Assembly (NCBI GenBank): GCA_028873965.1
Contig: JAPPMU010000049.1
Span: 1 to 64,000, forward strand
DNA: 64,000 bases
Reading direction: 5' to 3'
Origin: Chloroflexota bacterium
GTDB taxonomy: Bacteria > Chloroflexota > Dehalococcoidia > Lucifugimonadales > UBA3495
The position numbers and the translations under genes were made by a program. Numbering within the stretch: the stretch's first letter is position 1; every line of letters begins with the position of its first letter. Of the stretch, positions 7,432 to 14,819 are shown piece after piece. The notes beneath the pieces are model-generated. The model did not search any database, was not told where the DNA came from, and worked only from the letters and a program-made list of their open reading frames with translations.

Positions 7432-8034
7432 ATGGAAGGCAAAATCAGTTTTCCCTTGAAGTGGGACAAACTTACCGCTGCCGTCGCGTATCTTACGGAA
7501 CGTTCGCGTCACGACGACCACTTTGGTTTCCCCAAGCTGGTCAAGCTGCTGTACTACGCCGACTGCGCCGCGTATATCCGCACCGGCCAGCCCATCACCG
7601 ACGTGACTTACGTTCATATGCCCCACGGCCCGTACCCCGATGACTGGACAGCGATGCTGAAGCGACTGGAAGATGAGCAGGCGATAAAAACCCTGAAGGA
7701 ATATGCTCCGAAAGGTTACTGGACACACCGCCCGGCCGCCAGTGACGCAGCAGCCGCGGCTGCGCTCACCGAAAAGGAACGGTCGTTCCTTGACGAGCAA
7801 TTGCGGCAGTTTGCCGACTTCAGTGCAGCGGAGATTGAGGAGTATTCCCACGATGAACTGGCTTGGGGCGCTACCGCGCAAGGGGAAGTGATGCCCTATG
7901 AACTGTGCGGCATCAGGATGCCCGGCCCGGTGACAGACGACGTTAGGCAGCGGGCGCAGCGAATTGCGGAGGACATTCGCAGCAACGGTCGCCAAGTTTC
8001 CCGTATCCTCGTCGAGCGCCGGGATGCAGTATAG
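7432..8034 (+). CDS. Panacea-domain (DUF4065) antitoxin-like protein, locus 2
   Basis: A 200-residue paralog of the protein at 6289, sharing FPKLVKLLYYADCAAY, PITDVTYVHMPHGPYPDDW and the end PYELCGIRMPGPV. The ATG at 7432 is preceded by GAGGAGG; the open frame extends further upstream through the duplicated NHL tail, but that part is not Panacea sequence. A small gene overlapping by 11 bases (8024) resembles the toxin at 6827 but is frameshifted. The intact antitoxin with a broken partner suggests a decaying or antitoxin-only locus. Confidence 0.85.
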   Translation: MEGKISFPLKWDKLTAAVAYLTERSRHDDHFGFPKLVKLLYYADCAAYIRTGQPITDVTYVHMPHGPYPDDWTAMLKRLEDEQAIKTLKEYAPKGYWTHRPAASDAAAAAALTEKERSFLDEQLRQFADFSAAEIEEYSHDELAWGATAQGEVMPYELCGIRMPGPVTDDVRQRAQRIAEDIRSNGRQVSRILVERRDAV

Positions 8035-8397
8035 GGTTGTCACAACGCTTCAATTCGATCTCCTATGGCAATCTGCCATAGACGTCGGTGTACTTCACCC
8101 GGAAGTTGACGAATTAACCTGCAAAGACTGGTCGGATTCCTGTCGCTGGACCCGCGCTATTTCCTGTTTAATCCCGATGAAGGGCCGGCGAACTGGGGCC
8201 GCGCTTTTCTTGTCGACGGCCCAACCACCGTCGACGTCTTATACGAACTCGTTGCCGACGATGGCACGGTGTACCTGCAATCGCCAGGGCAATCGCGTCT
8301 TCAACATAATGATAATCAGGCGCGGACCACGTCTCTTGATTTGATACCACGCCGCTCTTCCCCCACACCGGAAACTCGTCCAACGGCCGAAAATTGA
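8024..8397 (+). pseudogene. Frameshifted Panacea-associated toxin gene
   Basis: The first frame gives MQYRVVTTLQFDLLWQS then IDVGVLHPEVDEL, aligning with YEVRETAQFDADWRREIQVGNLNP of the toxin at 6827. Around 8113-8119 the homology moves to another frame, which reads LQRLVGFLSLDPRYF and later TVDVLYELVADDGTVYL, matching FEIGYYVVEDDRAVYL, and runs to a stop at 8395-8397. A single-base-type frameshift therefore separates the two halves. The C-terminal 35 residues beyond the match run into the dispersed-repeat region. A sequencing error is possible. Confidence 0.6.
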
Positions 8398-8416
8398 TTG
8401 ACCGGATCAACCGAAC

Positions 8417-8499
8417 CGTATCCTGTCCATCCCGTTCATCCTGTTTATCCCGGTAAAGTTCACCGTAGGCTTTTGCCACGCGCCATAGATCCGACACCT
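8417..8499 (-). repeat. 83-bp dispersed repeat, copy 2
   Basis: The inverted partner of 328-410, ungapped, with about a dozen differences in 83 bases. It lies in the non-coding gap between the broken toxin gene and the rplS promoter. Confidence 0.7.
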
Positions 8500-8546
8500 T
8501 CAACATCCAGATTTAGACGCGATTGCCCTGCTGCAATCGCTCGAAT

Positions 8547-8578
8547 TTGACTGATTGGCGGCAGAACTGTGCTATAAT
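8547..8578 (+). promoter_or_regulatory. Promoter of rplS
   Basis: An extended -10 (TGCTATAAT, hexamer at 8573-8578) with a TTGACT hexamer at 8547-8552, 20 bases upstream. The TGn extension compensates for the long spacer. An 80-base leader separates it from the rplS ATG. It is the only consensus -10 in the gap. Confidence 0.6.
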
Positions 8579-8659
8579 CTCGGTCTTGTTGGTTGAGTCG
8601 CCGCCGAGTGCGGCCAGTTTACTCTCTCGCGTCGCCTGCAATCCTGTGGCAGATACATT

Positions 8660-9019
8660 ATGAAAGCATCTGAACTCGTTACCCCCGAAGCCAACGAAAA
8701 TATCCCCGAATTCCAGCCGGGCGACACGGTCCGCGTCAATTTCCGTATCCGGGAAGGCGCCCGGGAGCGTGTGCAGGCATTCCAGGGAGTGTGCATCCGG
8801 CGCACCCACGGAACCGGGCCGGCCGCCAACTTCACGGTGCGGCGCATCACCGCCGGCATCGGCATTGAGCGCGTATTCCCGCTGCACTCGCCGTTGATCG
8901 AGTCGCTGGAGGTCACGCGGCAGGGCAAGGTGAGAAGGGCCAAGCTGTATTACCTGCGGGGTCGGCAGGGACGCGCCGCGCGCATCAAGGAACGGACGAC
9001 TTACCGCACCAATCGGTAG
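8660..9019 (+). CDS. rplS: 50S ribosomal protein L19 (bL19)
   Basis: A 119-residue protein, the normal bL19 length. Family hallmarks are [20 protein letters not shown], the [11 protein letters not shown] strand, [21 protein letters not shown] and [20 protein letters not shown]. bL19 sits at the 30S-50S interface of the large subunit. It has its own promoter at 8547-8578 and a terminator after it, so it is a single-gene unit here, separate from the usual rpsP-rimM-trmD neighbours. No clear Shine-Dalgarno sequence precedes the ATG. Confidence 0.98.
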   Translation: MKASELVTPEANENIPEFQPGDTVRVNFRIREGARERVQAFQGVCIRRTHGTGPAANFTVRRITAGIGIERVFPLHSPLIESLEVTRQGKVRRAKLYYLRGRQGRAARIKERTTYRTNR

Positions 9020-9040
9020 GCTACAAACTCGAAAAGTCAG

Positions 9041-9081
9041 CCGCCGCCCGCTGCCTCTTCCGGCGCGGTTGCGGCGGTTTT
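9041..9081 (+). terminator. Intrinsic terminator after rplS
   Basis: CCGCCGC (9041-9047) pairs with GCGGCGG (9071-9077), with an additional inner CCGC/GCGG pairing, followed by TTTT. Confidence 0.7.
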
Positions 9082-9144
9082 GCATTGTCACATCCTGCGA
9101 CGCACGCGGAACCCGACCGATGAGGTGGAAAACGAGGTCGCACC

Positions 9145-11595
9145 GTGAATTACGCCGACGTCGCCATCGACGCTGACTGGATCCCGCCGGGGAAGACTTT
9201 CTCCTATCGCGTACCGCGTCACCTGGCGGTGGAACCGGGACAGCTGGTCTGGGTCCAATTCGGCCGCAACATCGTGCAGGGGTTGGTCCTCAGCCTGGCG
9301 GACGCGTCGGCAGTGTCGGAAGAGGAAACGCGGGACATCCTGCACCCGGTGGAACCGTCTCCGCTGGTTGGTTCGCTGGGTCTGGAGCTGGCGGAGTGGC
9401 TGGGGCAAACGTACCGGTGCTCCCCATTCGAGGCCGTGGCGCCGATGCTGCCGCCGGGTTTTCGGGCACAGCAGCGGTCGAGATTGACTGCGATCTCTGG
9501 CCCTGATGATACGAGTGAGTTGGCGTCTTTCCGTGAATCCACGCGGGGCGCGTGGCGGGAACTGGCCGACTCCACCCGGGCCTGGGAGGAAATCGCGTTC
9601 CTGAAACGGATCGACCCAACCCATGCCAACATTGCCCGACGGGAATTGCAACGGCTGGTGTCCCGTGGCTTCGTCAGCAAGGAGGTCAGCCTGCCGCGAT
9701 CGCGCACGCACCGGTATCGTCGGCTGCTGATTCCCGGCCACCACCCCGAGGCTGGTGATGATGGCGCAGATCCCCCGCCGATGCGGGGCGCGCGTCAGGT
9801 GGAGCTCCTTGCCGCCGTGCGCGAGTCGACAGCCGGCTACGACACCGCCGGCGCCGCCAGTCGCCTGGGACCGGCGGCGGACGCCCTTCTCGAACGCGGG
9901 CTGGTGGCAGAGGAATGGCATCGAGCGGAACACGAGATTCCGTCCGGCGTGGCTGCATCCAACCCGTCGCCTGACCGGCTGACCGCGGCTCAAAACCAGG
10001 CCGTGACCGGAATCACCGCCGCACTGGACAATCCCGGTCTGCTGCCGCGCAGTTTTCTGTTGCACGGCGTAACCGGCAGCGGCAAGACGGAGGTGTACCT
10101 GCGCGCCATCGCCCACGCGGTTGGTCAGGGCAAGCAGGCGATTTACCTGGTGCCGGAGATCGCGCTGACCCCGCAGACGGTCGGCATGGTGAACGACCGC
10201 TTCCCCGGCCGCGTGGCCGTCCTGCACCACCGGCTCACCGAGCGGCAACGGTTTGAGCAGTGGTGGAACATTCGCGACGGCCTGGCCGACGTTATCGTAG
10301 GACCCCGCAGCGCCCTGTTCGCTCCGACCGTCAATCTGGGCATAATCGTGGTGGACGAGGAGCACGAACCGGCGTACAAACAGGACGAGCATCCGCCCAA
10401 TTATCACGCGCGCGACACCGCCCTGGCGCTGGCTCGCCGCTCCGGCGCGGTGGTGGTGATGGGCTCGGCGACCCCCGACGTGAGCACGTACTACGAGGCG
10501 ACGCGGGGCCGGCATCACCTGTTGCGGCTGCCGGAGCGGGTACCTCGCGTTGACGGAGACCCGACTCCGTTGCCCGAAATCAGCGTGGTTGACATGCGGC
10601 GGGAGCTCCGGGAAGGCAACCGCAGCGTCTTCAGCCGCAGCCTCACCGAAGCCCTGGACGCGACGATAGCCCGCGGCCGGCAGGCGATCCTTTTCCTCAA
10701 TCGCCGGGGCAGCGCGGCGTTCATGCAGTGCAGGGATTGCGGATGCGTGATCAATTGCAGCCGGTGCTCCGTGTCCTACGCCTTCCACCGGGAATCAGGG
10801 CGCCTGATTTGTCACTACTGCAACCGGCAACGGCGATTACCCCGGGCCTGTCCGCAGTGTCGCGGCGGCCGCATCCGGGAGATGGGCGCCGGCACCGAGA
10901 CCATTACGTCCGAGCTGCAGGAGCGCTATCCCGGCGTGGTCGTGGAACGGTGGGACTCGGATTCGGTTCGAAACCCGCAGGAGCTGGAAGCGGCGATGGA
11001 ACGGCTGGCCGGCGGGCAGGCGCAGATCCTGGTGGGGACACAGATGGTGGCTCGGGGGTTGGACCTGCCCAACGTCACGCTGTCCGCCGTCCTGCTGGCG
11101 GACCTGGGCCTGAACCTGCCGGATTTTCGCGCCGGCGAGCGAGCGTTTGCCCTGCTCTGCCAGGTGGCGGGCCGGTCCGGTCGCGGCCACGAGCCGGGAC
11201 GGGCAATCATCCAGACCTACCAGCCGGACCACTACGCCATCGCCGCCGCCGCCGAGCAGGACTATGCCGCGTTTTACGGCATCGAAATCGCTGCCAGGCG
11301 ACTCCAGGGCAACCCGCCGTTCAACCGGCTCGCCCAGGTGATTTGCGCCGATCTCAGCGTGCGGGCCGCACAGCAGACCTTGGGAGAGTTAGCCCAGTCC
11401 TGGGGGGAACAGGCCGCTCGCGAAGGACGAACGGACCTTGACATTATCGGGCCGACGCCCTGCCTGCCTGAACGCGTTCGCGGCCGGTACCGTTGGCGAT
11501 TGCTGCTCCGTGGCCGCAGGATCTGGCAGTTCCTGGAAGGGCGCACCGTCCCGAGGAACTGCCGGATTGACGTCGACCCGGTGCGGCTGGACTAG
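9145..11595 (+). CDS. priA: Primosomal protein N' (replication restart helicase PriA)
   Basis: 816 residues, a full-length PriA. The N-terminal 3'-DNA-binding domain opens with the typical FSYRVPRHLAVEPGQLVWVQFG. The helicase core has Walker A GVTGSGKTEVYL (about residue 306), the DEEH Walker B (about 404) and PRSALFAP. Eight zinc-binding cysteines follow in the CRDCGC, CSRC, CHYC and CPQC pairs (about 528-575). The C-terminal half carries GTQMVARGLDLPNV and QVAGRSGRG. PriA reloads the replisome at stalled forks in the cytoplasm. The start is a GTG with GAGG seven bases upstream. A miniature transposable element lies 29 bases after the stop. Confidence 0.97.
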   Translation: MNYADVAIDADWIPPGKTFSYRVPRHLAVEPGQLVWVQFGRNIVQGLVLSLADASAVSEEETRDILHPVEPSPLVGSLGLELAEWLGQTYRCSPFEAVAPMLPPGFRAQQRSRLTAISGPDDTSELASFRESTRGAWRELADSTRAWEEIAFLKRIDPTHANIARRELQRLVSRGFVSKEVSLPRSRTHRYRRLLIPGHHPEAGDDGADPPPMRGARQVELLAAVRESTAGYDTAGAASRLGPAADALLERGLVAEEWHRAEHEIPSGVAASNPSPDRLTAAQNQAVTGITAALDNPGLLPRSFLLHGVTGSGKTEVYLRAIAHAVGQGKQAIYLVPEIALTPQTVGMVNDRFPGRVAVLHHRLTERQRFEQWWNIRDGLADVIVGPRSALFAPTVNLGIIVVDEEHEPAYKQDEHPPNYHARDTALALARRSGAVVVMGSATPDVSTYYEATRGRHHLLRLPERVPRVDGDPTPLPEISVVDMRRELREGNRSVFSRSLTEALDATIARGRQAILFLNRRGSAAFMQCRDCGCVINCSRCSVSYAFHRESGRLICHYCNRQRRLPRACPQCRGGRIREMGAGTETITSELQERYPGVVVERWDSDSVRNPQELEAAMERLAGGQAQILVGTQMVARGLDLPNVTLSAVLLADLGLNLPDFRAGERAFALLCQVAGRSGRGHEPGRAIIQTYQPDHYAIAAAAEQDYAAFYGIEIAARRLQGNPPFNRLAQVICADLSVRAAQQTLGELAQSWGEQAAREGRTDLDIIGPTPCLPERVRGRYRWRLLLRGRRIWQFLEGRTVPRNCRIDVDPVRLD

Positions 11596-11616
11596 ATCTG
11601 CCACCGGAGGCCGGCC

Positions 11617-11832
11617 AATGGCGCGTAACTGTTCAGAGTTGGTGAGTCATTCGAGCATTCAGCACGTTATTCCGGCCCCCGTATCGAGTACGGGGCAAGC
11701 TTTGAGCCGTATCCAGAAAGTCCTACCCTGCTCACCATAACCTTTCAGCAGGCTTTTCTGGATACCGGCTTTCGCCGGTATGACGGTTTTGGTTCTGGGC
11801 CGCTCCGCAAATCTGAACAGTTACAATGGCGC
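11617..11832. mobile_element. MITE-1 (GTAACTGTTCAG family), copy 1
   Basis: A 200-bp element at 11625-11824 with perfect 12-base terminal inverted repeats GTAACTGTTCAG / CTGAACAGTTAC, flanked by a direct 8-base duplication AATGGCGC (11617-11624 and 11825-11832). It has no coding capacity. The interior holds a palindrome with the TTTCGCCGGTATGACGG type of end seen in other repeats. The GTAA tips and 8-base duplication resemble the IS66 family, which may supply the transposase in trans. It sits between priA and the small gene at 11931. Confidence 0.92.
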
Positions 11833-11840
11833 GCGCGATA

Positions 11841-11870
11841 TTGACAACGTGAACGATTTTGGTGTATCAA
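11841..11870 (+). promoter_or_regulatory. Sigma-70-type promoter
   Basis: TTGACA (11841-11846), an 18-base spacer and TATCAA (11865-11870). It lies just outside MITE-1 and drives the small gene at 11931. Confidence 0.6.
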
Positions 11871-11930
11871 TTTGCCACTGCTTGTGCGCCCCAATTTTAG
11901 GATTGGTAGCCTTGTCACGGAGGAGGAACC

Positions 11931-12182
11931 ATGCCCGACATCTATTACGCCAGGCCCAGCAACTTCCTTTCCGACCCGCGAGACCGCACGGTGATCACGG
12001 GTGAGTCCGAGGAAGAAGTGCTCCAGAAAATGTACGCATACCTCAGCAGCCCCGAAGCTCAGGCACGCTACCCCGGCGTGGATGATCCGACCGAGCTCGA
12101 GAACAACATCCGGACGTGCATCTTCAAGAAGGGCACCAAGGCCATCCACAACCGCCCGCCGGATGCGGAACCGGTCAAGTAG
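11931..12182 (+). CDS. Small conserved-looking protein of unknown function
   Basis: An 83-residue, soluble, mixed-charge protein beginning MPDIYYARPSNFLSDPRDR. I do not recognise the family. The gene looks real: a consensus promoter lies at 11841-11870, a strong GGAGGAGG ribosome-binding site precedes the ATG, and a hairpin follows at 12209-12235. No cysteine pairs apart from a single Cys, no membrane segment and no signal peptide are visible. Confidence 0.75.
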   Translation: MPDIYYARPSNFLSDPRDRTVITGESEEEVLQKMYAYLSSPEAQARYPGVDDPTELENNIRTCIFKKGTKAIHNRPPDAEPVK

Positions 12183-12208
12183 CCCGAGGAAATACTCGCG
12201 GCCATTCG

Positions 12209-12239
12209 TGCCCCCGTTCATGCCGGACGGGGGCATCTT
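12209..12239 (+). terminator. Probable terminator hairpin
   Basis: TGCCCCCGT (12209-12217) pairs perfectly with ACGGGGGCA (12227-12235), loop of nine, followed only by TCTT. It is a strong stem with a weak T tract. Confidence 0.6.
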
Positions 12240-12249
12240 GGCGTTCGGG

Positions 12250-12278
12250 TTGCTGCGCCGGCCGCCCGTGGTTATACT
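12250..12278 (+). promoter_or_regulatory. Promoter implying a leaderless mRNA
   Basis: TTGCTG (12250-12255), 17-base spacer, TATACT (12273-12278). The next gene's ATG is at 12287, so the expected transcription start falls on or within two bases of the start codon. No Shine-Dalgarno sequence is present, which agrees with leaderless translation. Confidence 0.55.
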
Positions 12279-12286
12279 GCGGCATC

Positions 12287-12976
12287 ATGGCGATCAATCC
12301 TGACGACTTCCCGCCGGGAACCTACCACGAGCTGTCCCTGTTCCCGCTGAACAACGTGGTGCTTTTCCCCGGCATGCCGTTGCCGCTGCACATTTTCGAG
12401 GAGCGGTACAAGGCGATGATCGGCGACTGCATCGAGCGGGACGAACCGTTCGGAGTGCTGCTCATCAGGGAGGGCAACGAGGTGGGCGAACCGGCGGAAC
12501 CGCATTCCATCGGCACCACGGCGCGGGTCTCGCAGGTCCAACGCCTGCAGGAAGGCCGTCTGAACATTCTGACCCGCGGCGAAACCCGTTTCGAGTTGCT
12601 GCAAACCGTGCAGACCGTACCGCATCTGGTCGGGTTGGTCCGGTTCATGGAAGAAGACGAGGGGGATGTTTCCGCGACCGCGGTAGCCAACGTGCGCGAA
12701 CAGTTCATCCAGTTGCAGCGTCAGCTCACCGCCATGGCCGGCGGCTGGGATCGGGAGGTCACGGTTCCCGACGAGCCCATCGCGCTGGCCCGCATCGCTT
12801 CGGCCACCCTGGCCGTCAGCCTGCCGCTGCCCCCCGACGTGCGGCAATCCTTGTTGGAAACCCCCACCGCCGGTGGACAGCTGGAAAAGTTGCAGACCCT
12901 GATGCGGCAGGCGAACCGCATCGTCGCGGAACAAGCGGAACAGAACACCCCGTTCAAGGGGCCACGCCTGAACTGA
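12287..12976 (+). CDS. LON substrate-binding-domain protein
   Basis: 229 residues consisting of a LON N-terminal (PUA-like) domain without the AAA+ or protease parts. The opening LSLFPLNNVVLFPGMPLPLHIFE is the family signature, followed by the beta-rich PFGVLLIREG and TTARVSQVQRL strands. Stand-alone proteins of this kind are common, and their role is unknown (substrate recognition or regulation is presumed). The ATG at 12287 is nine bases after a -10 hexamer and lacks a ribosome-binding site, suggesting a leaderless message. The gene converges with the Uma2 gene. Confidence 0.88.
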   Translation: MAINPDDFPPGTYHELSLFPLNNVVLFPGMPLPLHIFEERYKAMIGDCIERDEPFGVLLIREGNEVGEPAEPHSIGTTARVSQVQRLQEGRLNILTRGETRFELLQTVQTVPHLVGLVRFMEEDEGDVSATAVANVREQFIQLQRQLTAMAGGWDREVTVPDEPIALARIASATLAVSLPLPPDVRQSLLETPTAGGQLEKLQTLMRQANRIVAEQAEQNTPFKGPRLN

Positions 12977-12990
12977 CCCGGCGGTGTTAA

Positions 12991-13701
12991 CTACCGAGAT
13001 TGAAGGCGGCGCAATTGTTCGCGCAGTTGGCGCGCTTCTTCCTCAGCCCTTTCGGCTCGTGCTTCGGCGGCGGCCAGCGCCTCCAACGCTTCTACGAGGT
13101 CCGGCAGATATTCCCGCGTCGCCGGGTCCCAGAACCGCAGCTGTCGGTCTTCCGCGCGCAACTCCAGACCCAGGCTGGGACTGTAGCCCCGCACCAGGCC
13201 ACCGTCGTCGTAGTCGATTGGCCAGGGCCGGTACACTCCGTTTTCCAGCACCTCGCCGGCCAGAGGGGCGTCGTGCCACTGCCCGCCGCTGGGGTCAAAC
13301 CGCCAGTATTCCCTGACCTCCAGGCGCGCGTAGATGTCGCGTTTCGCGGTGTAGTCGTACCGGCCGGTGCTCGGCGACGCCACTTCCAGCACGAAGTCCG
13401 GCGGCTGCCCGACTTCGCTGATGACGTATCCGTTGGCTTCTTCAATGAGTTGAGCGGGAAAGGGGAGATCAAAGGCGGCCACGCAGTCGGGGCGAGGGGA
13501 GCGGCGAGCATCGCGGGCCTCAAAGCAGAGATAGCCCTCTCCCGACACCAGGGTGTTGGGCTGGCGCCGGTAGTGGCTGCGCAGAACCTGATCGATACGG
13601 GCGATATGGGGGCGCTGTTTCATGCCGTCAGGAAGCGGGGGCGGATCCGGCAACTCCGTGAGATTGGGGTAGGCAGCGGCCGGCCGCGGTTTCGTGGTCA
13701 T
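12991..13701 (-). CDS. Uma2 family (DUF820) PD-(D/E)XK nuclease-like protein, copy 1
   Basis: 236 residues. The core reads PPDFVLEVASPSTGRYDY, then AKRDIYARLEVREYWRFDP, the D-ExV-K-YxxxxVxEYW order that defines the Uma2/DUF820 restriction-endonuclease-like fold. The C-terminal 35 residues are an Ala/Glu/Arg-rich coiled coil. Members are abundant in Cyanobacteria and Chloroflexota and lack a proven role. The start overlaps the stop of the upstream BtuF-like gene (ATGA at 13698-13701), implying translational coupling. A paralog with the same coiled-coil tail lies at 59212. Confidence 0.88.
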   Translation of the reverse strand: MTTKPRPAAAYPNLTELPDPPPLPDGMKQRPHIARIDQVLRSHYRRQPNTLVSGEGYLCFEARDARRSPRPDCVAAFDLPFPAQLIEEANGYVISEVGQPPDFVLEVASPSTGRYDYTAKRDIYARLEVREYWRFDPSGGQWHDAPLAGEVLENGVYRPWPIDYDDGGLVRGYSPSLGLELRAEDRQLRFWDPATREYLPDLVEALEALAAAEARAERAEEEARQLREQLRRLQSR

Positions 13702-14648
13702 GGGGAACCCCCTTGTCCAGAGCCGTGGCCGGAGCCGTAAATGCGGCGCGCCCCCGCCTCCGGGATCATCCCGGCGAACAGCTCGGGATGGATCATCTCG
13801 GCAAGTATCTCCAGGCCGGTGACGAGCCGCGGGCCGGACCGGCTGGTGTAGTTGCTGGCGTCGATGACGTACACGCGGTCGTTCTGCACTGCCGGCAGTC
13901 CAGCCCAGCCTTCTTTCTCGGTGAGCAGGGGGATGTCCTCCATGGCACGGGGCACCTCAAACCCGCAGGGCATGACCACGATGACCTCCGGCTGGCTCTC
14001 GACCACCGCGTCCCATTCCAGCGGGAAGGAGCCCGTCTCCTTGTCGCCGAAGCAGTTGGTTCCCCCGGCCAGCTCCACCATTTCCGGAACCCAATGGCCG
14101 CCGCACATCAGCGGATCGGTCCATTCCAGGTGCAGCACCTTGGGGTGGGCGTCGGCCAGTTCAGCACGCCGGGTCACGGCGTCGATGCGGTCCTGCATCC
14201 GGGCCGTCACCTGCTCGGCAACGGACTCGGCGCCCGTGGCTTGGCCCACCCGGCGGACGTCTTCCAACACGTCGCCAAGATACTGCGGGTCCAGCGACAG
14301 GACGGTGGGCTCCTTATCCATGTTGGCGGTGGACTCGGCGACCTGCCGAGAAGACACCGCTCAAACCTCGCAGATAGCCTGGGTGAGCAGCAGGTCCGGG
14401 TTGGCCGCGTCGAGGATATCCTGGTCGATGTGGTAGATCCCGAGCCCCTCGGCGAGGCGCTCCGAAATCACGCGGCTGATCTCACCGCTGCTGGGTTGAG
14501 TGCCCTCGAAAACGCTGCGCACCACCCACGGCTTGTCTTTGGCCTGGGCTGGGTAGTCGCACTCGTGGGTTACGCCGTAGAGCTGGTCCTCCAGCCCCAA
14601 TGCGTAAACGATCTCGGTGGCGGAGGGTAGAAAAGAACAGATTCGCAT
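13698..14648 (-). CDS. BtuF-like metal/cobalamin receptor, candidate selenoprotein (UGA at residue 96)
   Basis: A 316-residue helical-backbone metal-receptor protein (BtuF/FecB fold) if the in-frame TGA at 14361-14363 is read through. The N-terminal part [18 protein letters not shown] and the C-terminal [23 protein letters not shown] are both well-conserved family segments in the same frame. The UGA sits in C-E-V-UGA-A-V-S, where relatives have CxxC (CAVS), giving a CxxU motif. A 35-base hairpin follows immediately. Both halves look intact, unlike a pseudogene. No signal peptide is obvious, so it may be a cytosolic relative of the periplasmic receptors. The alternative is a nonsense mutation splitting the gene (14361-14648 and 13698-14357). 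The 3' end overlaps the Uma2 gene. Confidence 0.75.
14326..14363 (-). promoter_or_regulatory. Candidate bacterial SECIS element of the BtuF-like gene
   Basis: Directly after the UGA, GCGGUG pairs with CACCGC and, after a 4/2 internal loop, CUCGGC pairs with GCCGAG, closing an AGGUC apical loop. The loop begins 16 bases after the UGA, within the accepted 16-37 window, and has a G in its second position. The E. coli fdhF SECIS loop is AGGUCU, a near match. All pairings were checked base by base. Confidence 0.75.
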
Positions 14649-14704
14649 GGTGTCGCCTGCCTGATAATGACTGCGCGCATTGTAGCACCGCCTGAAAATC
14701 ACAC

Positions 14705-14802
14705 CGTCGTTCCTGCGAAAGCAGGAACCCAGAAAAGCCTCTGCGATAAGAACGTTGGTTGGAATTTACGCTCACTGGATTCCGGCTTTCGCCGGAATGA
14801 CG
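14705..14802. repeat. Palindromic repeat family B, copy
   Basis: A short hairpin GTTCCTGCGAAAGCAGGAAC near the left end, followed 70 bases on by ATTCCGGCTTTCGCCGGAAT. The outer bases CGTCGTTCC and GGAATGACG also nearly match. It is the REP-like 'CTTTCGCGGGAATGACG' type of element, lying between the antiporter and the BtuF-like gene. Confidence 0.75.
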
Positions 14803-14819
14803 TCATTTGGTAACAGACC

